Shown one piece after another: positions 56,097 through 64,000 of a stretch of 64,000 bases of DNA; the first letter of the stretch is position 1; each line of letters opens with the position of its first letter. A program made the translations under genes and the position numbers. Location of the stretch: contig CP087212.1 in NCBI GenBank assembly GCA_020912385.1, positions 372,001-436,000 of the forward strand. Direction: 5' to 3'. The notes beneath the pieces are model-generated. The model saw only the letters and a list, made by a program, of their open reading frames with translations, was not told the origin of the DNA and ran no database searches. The stretch comes from Neofusicoccum parvum (lineage: Eukaryota > Ascomycota > Dothideomycetes > Botryosphaeriales > Botryosphaeriaceae).

Positions 56097-57104
56097 CTAG
56101 CCCCTCCCTCTTCCCGCACCCCTACCCCGGCCTCTCCACCTTCCCCTTCCTCTACCTCCCCTCCCATCCCTCCATGTCTGCGCCTCACGTTTAACCCTCT
56201 TTTCCCTACCCTCTCCCTCACCCCCACCAGGCCGCTTCCCTTTCCCACCCTGGAATGGCCTCGACACTCCATCCCGCGACACCGTTGTCACCGCAACCGC
56301 TGGACCCTTTCGCTCGATAGAGATGTACTCAACAACACGCGCCGGGCTCGTCGGGCTGTACTTTGTGCTCGTGGGGCTGCGCGAAGTAGCAACAGCAGCC
56401 GCCGCTTGCGCAGACGGAGAGCCGGTCAGGCGGCTGGACGAGGGAGCCTCTGGCGGAGGCGAGGAGGTCCTCGGCCGGATCGGACGGGCGCTGCTCGGCG
56501 TGTTTTGCTGGGGGCTCCTCCAAGGCTCGTGCGGAGGGCTGTTCGGCGTGGTGTCGTGCCGTGGGGGACTGGCCGGGGCGAAGGAAACGGTGGTCGGGCT
56601 CGAGCGGGAGGCCACGCGCTGCGATCGCCTGCGCGGGGTCGCGGTGTGCTGCGGGTTCGTGGGGTTGTAGTCGGGGTCGGTTGGGTGGGGACCTGGGTGG
56701 GTGAAGTAGGGCATGGTTGGGTGGGTCGGGTCGTAGTTGAGTGGTTCGGTTGAGACAAGCGGGACTGTTATCCAGCTTTGACGGATGGTGTGGCTGCTAT
56801 TTATACTGGGCGAAGTGCGGCGAAGAGCCGTTAGGCTCGTGGCAGTGTTCTTACGGGGGGTGGATGGGCTTTTGTGGGTGAGATCGATCGGGTTTAGCCG
56901 GCTGTCGACAATGGCTTCGGTCGTAAAAGGTCCTTGGGGAAGCTCTGGAGAGGTCGGGATAGGGACATCGTCGTCACTGGTACCGGTGGTCGTTTTGGCT
57001 TTCTGGGCTGGTTTCTCGGGTGGTTTCGGAGTACACGGAGGGGAACTGTCGCTGCTAGTAGCAGTCTTTTTGGCTTTCCTAGACGGGTTTCTTCGGGGTG
57101 GCAT
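56097..57104 (-). CDS. Basic, disordered hypothetical protein with an RGG-rich tail
   Basis: A single exon of 335 residues. The N-terminus is MPPRRNPSRKAKKT. The middle is Ser/Pro/Thr-rich with many SP and TP dipeptides (SPPPEAPSSSRL, SPTSTKYSPTSPAR), typical of phosphorylated linkers. Residues 265-335 are Arg/Gly-rich and end in GRGGRGRGRWRGRGRGAGRG, an RGG box likely to bind RNA or be arginine-methylated. No folded domain is visible apart from a possible short conserved piece ARVVEYISIERKGPAVAV. Probably nuclear. It converges on PMS1 with 207 bp between the stops. The antisense strand is also open over part of it. Confidence 0.6.
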   Translation of the reverse strand: MPPRRNPSRKAKKTATSSDSSPPCTPKPPEKPAQKAKTTTGTSDDDVPIPTSPELPQGPFTTEAIVDSRLNPIDLTHKSPSTPRKNTATSLTALRRTSPSINSSHTIRQSWITVPLVSTEPLNYDPTHPTMPYFTHPGPHPTDPDYNPTNPQHTATPRRRSQRVASRSSPTTVSFAPASPPRHDTTPNSPPHEPWRSPQQNTPSSARPIRPRTSSPPPEAPSSSRLTGSPSAQAAAAVATSRSPTSTKYSPTSPARVVEYISIERKGPAVAVTTVSRDGVSRPFQGGKGKRPGGGEGEGREKRVKREAQTWRDGRGGRGRGRWRGRGRGAGRGRG

Positions 57105-58013
57105 TGTGGAGGCACGTTTTCAATTTGGCAGAAATGATGGTCAGGGCCGATGTTGCTAAGTGGTCATGGTTTTGAACTTGCTGAGGAATCCGACACAAAG
57201 GTGGCATGGTGCTTTGTCGTGGTTGCGAGATAATGGACTATTACTGGAGTAGCTCCGGAAACGGAAATTATCATGGGGTGTGAGTAAAATGATGTTGTTG
57301 GTCTTTGTATTAAGCCCGAACTGAAGGACCTGAGGCCAGCCGCAGCTGAATGCAGCCATTACAGCGCGAAAGAATTGAAACACAGTGGAAGAAATTATGT
57401 TCTACATCAGAGTCTTGGCAAATATATCTTTAGGAAATTCTGAGCGAATGCTAAGTGAATGTGACATCATATACATTAACCGCATCTTGGTGCATCGGAG
57501 TGCTGCAGCCGATGGATGGATTGTGCACTTTCGGCGAATATGACGAATGGGAAGATGAAGCGTTGTTCAGGGCAAGCTCGCGTACTGATTCAAAGTTTCT
57601 TCATTTGCCTTTTTGTCTTTTCTAAAAGTAAAGCGGTCCTATTCTTGTAAATATTCGATGGTGTTGAGCCGGCTTATGTACAGGGATCTAATCCCTCGCC
57701 GCGTAGCCGTTTGGCCCCGCTGCGGAGACGGCCTCGTGGCACCAATCAGCAACAGGAGTAGTATAAGCACCGCCACAAAGGATGCATCCTGTGGTTGCTT
57801 AATTTAACTCCCTCGTTCGTGGTTGATTCCGAGTTTCTAGTACAACCTACAGCCAAATGACACTGATGGGCTGCAGCAGCCTTGGCATTTCCAAGGATTC
57901 TATGTGTCGAGCTATCACTTCTGATTCATTTTCCAACGCTCTCACCGTACCCTACGAATAGTCCTCTAACCTCTTCTACAGCTGCAAAATTTTGCCACAA
58001 TAAAACGTACCCT
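57105..58013. other. Intergenic region, no gene seen
   Basis: 0.9 kb of promoter sequence for the two flanking genes. AT-richer in 57380-57660. No RNA gene recognised. Confidence 0.5.
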
Positions 58014-60134
58014 ATGCTGGAGTCTTATCTCTACGAGCCGTTAAGCGCGGGATGGATCCGGGTCCTGGTTTTACACCCGGGAGACTTCCACGACCCGATT
58101 AGTATCTCTCTGGCCATCGAACAGCTGGATAACTACAAGCCCGGTCCTTACGAAGCAGTATCCTACGCCTGGGGAAACACGAACCTGAGCAAAACAATCC
58201 GTTGGGGACGCCACGACTTTGGAGTGACGGAGAATTTGGACGAACTATTACGCTGGCTTCGGCAAAAGGACAAACGTAGGCGGCTCTGGATCGACGCGTT
58301 GTGTATCAACCAGTCAGACATTTCGGAGCGGAACAGTCAAGTAAACCTGATGAGACTGATTTATTCCAACGCCACAAAAGTATTAATATGGACAGGCTTG
58401 CATGAATGGCTTGCCCGGGACGTAATCGAATGGTTCAAAAGTTGGCAGCCGGAGCAGCTCAAGGAAAGCTACGGAAAGGGCAGGATTCCAGGGCACGCAG
58501 CGGTCACGACGTTCCTCGAGCGTGCTTGGTTTCACCGGGCGTGGACCTTTCAAGAAGCATGCCTTGCGGCGGACGCCGAAGTTGTGTGTGGATCGCTGAG
58601 TTTCCCTTGGGTGTACATCACCAATACCGCTCTTGCTCTTGAAGCAAACAATCTCGCACAGAGCATTCTGGGTTCTGCTGCTGATAGTATCCTCGCCCTG
58701 GCCCGCTTTGCGAGCACGACCATCGAAGCTGAGAAAAAACAGCCGGAACTTTTGGCTCTTCTACGACTTACCCGAGGCCTTCATGCTACGGACCCGAGGG
58801 ACAAGGTCTACGCACTCCTGGGAATGCTCACGGATGCTACGAATCCCGGCATACAACCTGACTACTCCGATAATGTGACAGTCGCAGACGTGTACACCAA
58901 GTGCGCACGGCTCTGGATCACGCGCGAGCGAGGCCTCTCCATCCTCTCCAGCAGCCTCGGGCCCATCCAAGGCCGCGACCTACCTTCCTGGGTCCCCGAC
59001 TGGCGTCTCCCGCGGCGCACCGCCATCCTCCGCAGCTTCGAGTGGCCATCCGACGACACCCCCTACTACGACATCAACCGCGGCTGCTCGGTCTCCCACC
59101 CGGCCCCGGAGATCGACGCCACAAGCCTCTCCGTCCACGGCGCCCGCCTCGCCACCGTCACCTCAACCCACTCCGCCCGCACCTTCCTCGCCGCCCTCTC
59201 CGTCGCCCTCATGCACTCGGACCGCATCCGGCGCTGGAACGCCTTCTCCCCGACCTTCCGCGCGCTCTTCTCCTCGCTCGGCTACACCGCCTCCTCCGCC
59301 TACCCCCAGACCGGCGAGTCCGCGCTGATGGCCTTCTTCCGCACGCTCTTCGCCGACCGCCTGCCCGAGCCGGCGGCGATGCGGGAGTTTGTCGCGGCCA
59401 CGCTGGCCAAGCTGCGGACGGTGCCCAACTGCAAGACCGACGCACCGATCTGCGGAGACGCGCGGCCTGAGGAAGCGAAGGAGGTGGTGGATGAGGAAGA
59501 GGAGAGGTCGCGGTACAGCAAGCACAGGGCACAGGAGATCAAGATCGGGCCGCCGCTGCCGGCGAGGTGGATCGAAGGGGCGCCGGTGCTGGAGATGAAC
59601 GCAGAGAAGGAGGGTTATGGAGGCGGCGGTCAGGGCGACAGGGCGGCTGCTACGCGTGAGGAGCGAGAGATGCAGGCGTTCCTGTACGTCTGTGATATGG
59701 CGCTTAATATCCTGGATTACCCGCTGTACTACAGCCGCGGGGGTGGCTCGGCAGTGGCGATTGTGCCAGCGCGGCAGACGCCGTTTGTGCACTCCGAGGC
59801 TAGAAGCGTGACGGATAAGATTGGCTCCGCAATCTTGACCTTCATGGAAGGCAGAGTTCTCTTCAAGACCGAGGAGGGCCTGATTGGGATCGGACCAGGA
59901 TACATGGAAGAGGGAGACGAGGTTTGGGACTTATTTGGCGGACATGTACCGTACTTGTTGAGGCCGATGTTGCCAGATGATGAGGCAAGAGGCGGTTGGG
60001 ACTATTCTCTGGTGGGTGAGTGTTACGTGCATGGGGTCATGAAAGGGGAGCTCTGGAACGATCCGGGCTACTTGCGGGGTTCTGGGATGTCGAAAGGAGA
60101 GAGCTTGAGCTTTGAGAATATCAGAATGGTTTGA
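58014..60134 (+). CDS. HET-domain (heterokaryon incompatibility) protein, intact
   Basis: A single exon of 706 residues; the first in-frame ATG gives MLESYLYEPLSAGWIRVL, a normal HET start. The HET core is complete: YEAVSYAWGNTN, LDELLRWLR, RRLWIDALCINQSDISERN, VNLMRLIYSNATKVLIWTG and, after a gap, WFHRAWTFQEACLA. Later comes the ARxxxATDPRDKVYALLGM segment typical of this subclass. The C-terminal third has YGLIGIGPG-like VLFKTEEGLIGIGPGYMEEGDEV and LLRPML, and ends with a VGECYVHGVMKGE segment. HET proteins cause programmed death after fusion of incompatible hyphae; the partner allele is unknown. No NACHT or other effector domain is present. Confidence 0.9.
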   Translation: MLESYLYEPLSAGWIRVLVLHPGDFHDPISISLAIEQLDNYKPGPYEAVSYAWGNTNLSKTIRWGRHDFGVTENLDELLRWLRQKDKRRRLWIDALCINQSDISERNSQVNLMRLIYSNATKVLIWTGLHEWLARDVIEWFKSWQPEQLKESYGKGRIPGHAAVTTFLERAWFHRAWTFQEACLAADAEVVCGSLSFPWVYITNTALALEANNLAQSILGSAADSILALARFASTTIEAEKKQPELLALLRLTRGLHATDPRDKVYALLGMLTDATNPGIQPDYSDNVTVADVYTKCARLWITRERGLSILSSSLGPIQGRDLPSWVPDWRLPRRTAILRSFEWPSDDTPYYDINRGCSVSHPAPEIDATSLSVHGARLATVTSTHSARTFLAALSVALMHSDRIRRWNAFSPTFRALFSSLGYTASSAYPQTGESALMAFFRTLFADRLPEPAAMREFVAATLAKLRTVPNCKTDAPICGDARPEEAKEVVDEEEERSRYSKHRAQEIKIGPPLPARWIEGAPVLEMNAEKEGYGGGGQGDRAAATREEREMQAFLYVCDMALNILDYPLYYSRGGGSAVAIVPARQTPFVHSEARSVTDKIGSAILTFMEGRVLFKTEEGLIGIGPGYMEEGDEVWDLFGGHVPYLLRPMLPDDEARGGWDYSLVGECYVHGVMKGELWNDPGYLRGSGMSKGESLSFENIRMV

Positions 60135-62183
60135 AAGTACAGTTCGTTCAGTAGACGCGAGTCCAGGCAATATTATCCCAGCCAGCGCATGGTTTGCAGC
60201 ACCTTTAGCACTGTCCGTCTGAACGCACGATTCTGCTACGAAAACCATTCGTTGAAGGAACGTACGTCATTGAGGGCCGAGTGCACTACCTGGAATGGCA
60301 TAAACAAAGGTCGATTTAGCGCCCTTGGGAAGTCAGAGCGGCATGGGGTCCGTGGAGACGGGAGAGCTTTACTCAAACTTCCACAACATTCCACGACACG
60401 ATGCGCACAGGTGGGGCCAAGGACCCTGATCGACGGTGATCCTCGCCATCGACCAGCTATCTACAACCAGAATTAGTAGCGCACAAATCAGTGTGCTTCC
60501 CAAGGCTTATGTGAGCCGTTGTGCTGCCTGCCGTCAGCAGAAGGCGGGATTGCGCAGCGACCTCTCGGCGCCACCGACTACGGATTAGTACAAGCGCGCG
60601 GCTGAGAGCCTTATCTTTGACAATGTGGAGAAAATCCGGGGTATCGATATCAAACAGTACGACGAAAGTCGCGCGCTGTTGCTGCTGTCGCTCCAAACAC
60701 CACGGCGCGGACAGGGTTTGCAGCATGCGGCTGAGGCACAGGGATCGGCGATCACAAATAGACAAAAGTCAGCCGAATTCAGTCGACAATGGGCAAAGGG
60801 CCCGGTCCAGAGCGGCCGAGGAATGCCGCATGAATGTTGCTGGCGTGGAAACAAACCGCGGCACCGGGCTTTCCGTTCCGGGGAAGAAGCGTGCGGTGAG
60901 CGGTCGGCCACACAGCCCGGCGATCAGGGTTTGCGGAAAAAAAGTTTGTGGCCAGCCCTGCGCTCCCGGAGTGGCTAAGCCGCAGCAACCGCGCAGAAAT
61001 TGCAGGGTGCTGGAAGAAGCCCGAAAGTCATGTCTGGAGAAGCTTCAGGAACGGGAAGGTGGATGGCAGCGGCGGCCACGGCGGCTGCCCTTCTCGGCTG
61101 GCAGGTTGCAGCCTGCAAAGTGCGCGCAGGAGACGGAGCTGAGGGCGGTGGCCGGTCTGGCAGGTGTCGCGGGCCCGTCGCCCCGGACATGTTCTCGAAG
61201 GCTTCGATGCGTCTGCCGCTAACGGGAAGAGTCGGTGTGACGATAAGCGCAGCGACACGGTTGGCTGGCTCAGTTTAGGGGATAGCCGGGTGGTCGCGGC
61301 CAGGCAGATTCGTTGGGCGTGCCTAAGCCGTTCCGGCAGTGCTGCTGGCGACTGGCACGGCGAGGGACCTCGGGGTACGCGCCGACGCCGTCGACGACGA
61401 GACGAGACGAGACCTGGGGCCGCGGGCTTGTGCTGCCTGTGGGGGATAAGGGATAAGACACACAGCCGTGCTGCGCTCCGTGTGGGCTGCATGGGCGGCC
61501 ACAGCGCAGCACAGAAGAACACGTACACGGATGGCAGCGTGGCAAAAATAGACTGCTGAAACGCAGGCGCAGGCGGCCAGGGTGGGCGGCGGCAGCGGGC
61601 GTGAGAGTGCGGTCAGCGCAGGCGCGGCGGCTGAGCCAGCCCTGGCGGGCGCTGGCCGGCACTGCGAGCCTCTGGTGCTGGGGGCCGGGGAAGCTGCGCG
61701 CGGCGAGCGAGCGACGGCCGAGGCGAGCATTTGCAATCGGCGGGCCTGCGTCGGGCGGCGGAGGCGAGTGCCTGGGTGCTTGGTTGAGGCCCCTCGGTCG
61801 GCGGGTGCCCTGCTGGGCGGCGGGCGGTGCGTGCACCGCCGCTAGTGCCGCCAATCCCTGCGCTTACATACATGCACAGGAAAGGTTTTTTTGTGCTGAT
61901 AGTACAAAAAGCGTCGCCCCCCTCTACCGCCCGCCCTCCTCCTGCAACTCTCGCCTCTCCCTCCGCCCACACCCTTTTCTCTTTTTGCTTCATAGACTGG
62001 GTCTCCGACTGCGCGCCGCAGTTTGCAGACTCTCCGCGCTTGCGTCTCGATCGCACTGTCGCGTCGCCACTTGATACCCGACCGCTAGATTTCGACTTTT
62101 TCACGGCCCCACCAGGCCTTAATATTAAAGCGTCGACGCCCCCAGTCTTCCCTCTCTAGACACCTTCGCAACTCCTCGACACA
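60135..62183. promoter_or_regulatory. Long GC-rich upstream region of the elongation factor 3 gene
   Basis: 2 kb without a recognisable gene; overlapping low-complexity frames occur on both strands. The last 300 bp are strongly pyrimidine-rich on the plus strand (for example 61916-61990), as usual before highly expressed fungal translation genes. Confidence 0.5.
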
Positions 62184-64000
62184 ATGGCCCCCGCTGCCGA
62201 CGCCGCACACCCCACCGCCGGACAGGTCAAGTCCGAGAACGCCAAGAGCGTCAAGGTCCTGGAGGAGCTTCTTGCGAAGCTCACCGTCTCCAAGGCCCAG
62301 GATGAGATCAACGCCACCTCGCTGGACCTCGCCACCTTCATCAACGGCGATATCGAGGAGGGCGATGCCCCCACCCAGTAAGTTTGCTCCGCCGCTCGCC
62401 CGCCGGCCAGTCTGCAGCGCTGCTGTTTCAGCGCCTCGGTCGCACGTTTGGTCCTCAGCCGCTGACAGCGTTTGCGCAGGGCCGTCGCACTGCTGAAGAA
62501 GCAGCTCGGCAACAAGAAGGATGCCCTCGCCAGGGAACGCGCCCTCGACGCCATCAAGGCGATCGCCTCGCACTCGACCGTCTCCCCGGCCGTCGAGCCC
62601 TACCTCGTCGCCCTCCTGCCCGCCACTCTGACCGCCGTCGGTGACAAGATGACCCCGGTCAAGAACGCTGCCCAGGCTGCGGCCCAGGCCATCGTTGAGG
62701 CCACCAACGCCAACGCCGTCAAGGCTGTCATCCCCGCCATCATTGGCTCGCTCCGCTCCGCTCAGAAGTGGCCCGAAAAGATGACCGACCTCACTTGCAT
62801 TGAGACCCTCGCCGAGAGGTCCCGCGCTCAGATGGGTTACCGCGTCCCCGACCTCATCCCCGTCGTCTCCGAGGCTATGTGGGACACCAAGGCTGAGGTC
62901 AAGAAGGCTGCTTACGGCACCATGGAGAAGCTCTGCGAGCTCATCTCCAACAAGGATATCGAGCGCTTCATTCCGGAGCTGATCAAGTGTGTTGCCAAGC
63001 CCGAGAACGTCCCCGAGACTGTTCACTTGCTCGGTGCCACCACTTTCGTCTCCGACGTGCACGAGCCTACCCTCGCCATCATGGTTCCCCTGCTTGAGCG
63101 TGGTCTTGTTGAGCGTGAGACCGCCATCAAGCGTAAGTCGGCTGTCATTATCGACAACATGTGCAAGCTGGTCGAGGACCCCAACATTGTTGCCTCTTTC
63201 TTGCCCCGCCTGTACCCCGCCCTTAAGAAGAACTACGACACTCTCGCCGACCCTGAGGCCCGTGAGAAGACCAAGCAGGCCATTGACACCCTGTGCCGTG
63301 TTGGCAACATTGTCGATGACAAGCTTCCCGAGGCTTCCCGCGCTGGTGATGTTGTCACCATCGAGCCCGTCCTCAAGAGCGTCCTGGGCGCTAAGGCCAA
63401 CAACGCCAAGTTCGAGCCCATCTTCGGCTACATCTCCGCCATCGCTGGCCAGCTCATCGACGAGAAGGAGACCGAGTCCTCCGTCTGGGCTGCTAACGCT
63501 ACCCCTTACGTCACTGCCGTCGTTGGCGAGGCTGACGCCAAGAACGTCGTTGAGTCCCTCCGCAAGAAGACTCTCCCTGGCTTCGAGGAGGCCAACGAGG
63601 TTCCCTCCGATGAGGAGGAGGGTGAGGATCTCTGCAACTGCACCTTCTCCCTGGCGTACGGTGCCAAGATCCTGCTCAACCAGACCCACCTGCGTCTGAA
63701 GCGTGGCCAGCGCTACGGTCTGCTCGGCCCCAACGGTTCCGGCAAGACCACCCTCATGCGCGCCATCAACAACGAGCAGCTTGAGGGTTTCCCCAAGCAG
63801 TCCGAGGTCAAGACTGTCTACGTCGAGCACGACCTGGATTCTGCCGACACTGAGCAGACTGTCATTGGCTGGACCATGAAGAAGCTCGAGACTGCCGGTG
63901 TCACCAAGTCCCAGAGTGAGGTCGAAAACACTCTTGAGGAGTTCGGTTTCGTCCGTGAGCAGTTGAACGCTCCTATCACCTCCCTCTCCGGTGGCTGGAA
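62184..64000 (+). CDS. TEF3: Translation elongation factor 3 (3' partial)
   Basis: Two exons are visible (62184-62377, 62480-64000 and beyond); the frame is open to the window edge, giving the first 571 or so residues of a protein normally near 1050. After a short N-terminus come HEAT repeats (for example [50 protein letters not shown]). Then comes the first ABC domain: [13 protein letters not shown] (Walker A) and [12 protein letters not shown] (signature start) at the edge. EF-3 is a fungus-specific ribosomal ATPase that helps release the E-site tRNA. Codon use is strongly biased (GCC, AAG, ACC), as in highly expressed genes, and this leaves a long meaningless open frame on the other strand. 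The intron (GTAAGT...GCGCAG) sits after codon 64. Confidence 0.95.

Noticed and set aside
57494..57513. TCGG-N10-CCGA palindrome
   Set aside because: It lies outside the cluster and has a different spacing; taken as background, and noted as a caution for the operator finding.
62085..63830. Minus-strand open frame of 581 codons
   Set aside because: It is the antisense of elongation factor 3, whose strong codon bias leaves few stops on the other strand.

Overview
The window is 64 kb of nuclear DNA from a filamentous ascomycete (Pezizomycotina). This rests on many short introns (about 48-130 nt, with a few longer), HET-domain incompatibility genes, a Zn2Cys6 regulator, rhodopsin-like (SAT4/PTH11-type) membrane proteins, a LaeA-type methyltransferase, a CFEM-like GPI cell-wall protein and fungal elongation factor 3. 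About 24 protein genes or gene parts are supported. Gene models were built by hand from splice sites and frame; all spliced lengths given are multiples of three. Genus or species cannot be told.

Layout. 1-10.5 kb: the tail of an ankyrin-type gene, a large repeat-rich surface protein (1.1-3.4 kb), one small Ser-rich hypothetical (5.5 kb) and long GC-rich stretches without a recognisable gene. 10.5-13.4 kb: a rhodopsin-like gene and a methyltransferase gene, tail to tail. 14.1-15.0 kb: a HET-domain gene broken by stops. 16-23 kb: an F-box-like/TPR protein, a secreted intradiol dioxygenase, PMP3 (pieced together from three short exons) and a secreted type-B carboxylesterase. 24-27.3 kb: a nitrate-reductase-type flavoprotein with an unusual nucleotide-binding end. 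29.5-31.3 kb: a second rhodopsin-like gene.

33.2-49.7 kb is the most interesting part: eight contiguous genes that together match the animal-type trans-4-hydroxyproline breakdown route. They are a DapA-family aldolase (4-hydroxy-2-oxoglutarate aldolase-like), a Zn2Cys6 activator, a DAO-family FAD oxidase, a mitochondrial P5C dehydrogenase, a six-helix membrane protein with a threefold repeat (possibly a divergent mitochondrial carrier), a P5C reductase, a mitochondrial proline dehydrogenase and an aspartate aminotransferase. The inferred flow is hydroxyproline -> hydroxy-P5C -> 4-hydroxyglutamate -> 4-hydroxy-2-oxoglutarate -> glyoxylate + pyruvate. Every promoter region in the cluster, including the regulator's own, carries a CGG-N8-CCG element, often in the longer form TCGG-N8-CCGA, which suggests one regulon.

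50.4-64 kb is conserved core genome: MED21, RRG7, the mismatch-repair gene PMS1, a basic disordered RGG protein, an intact HET gene and the 5' part of elongation factor 3, which runs off the right edge.
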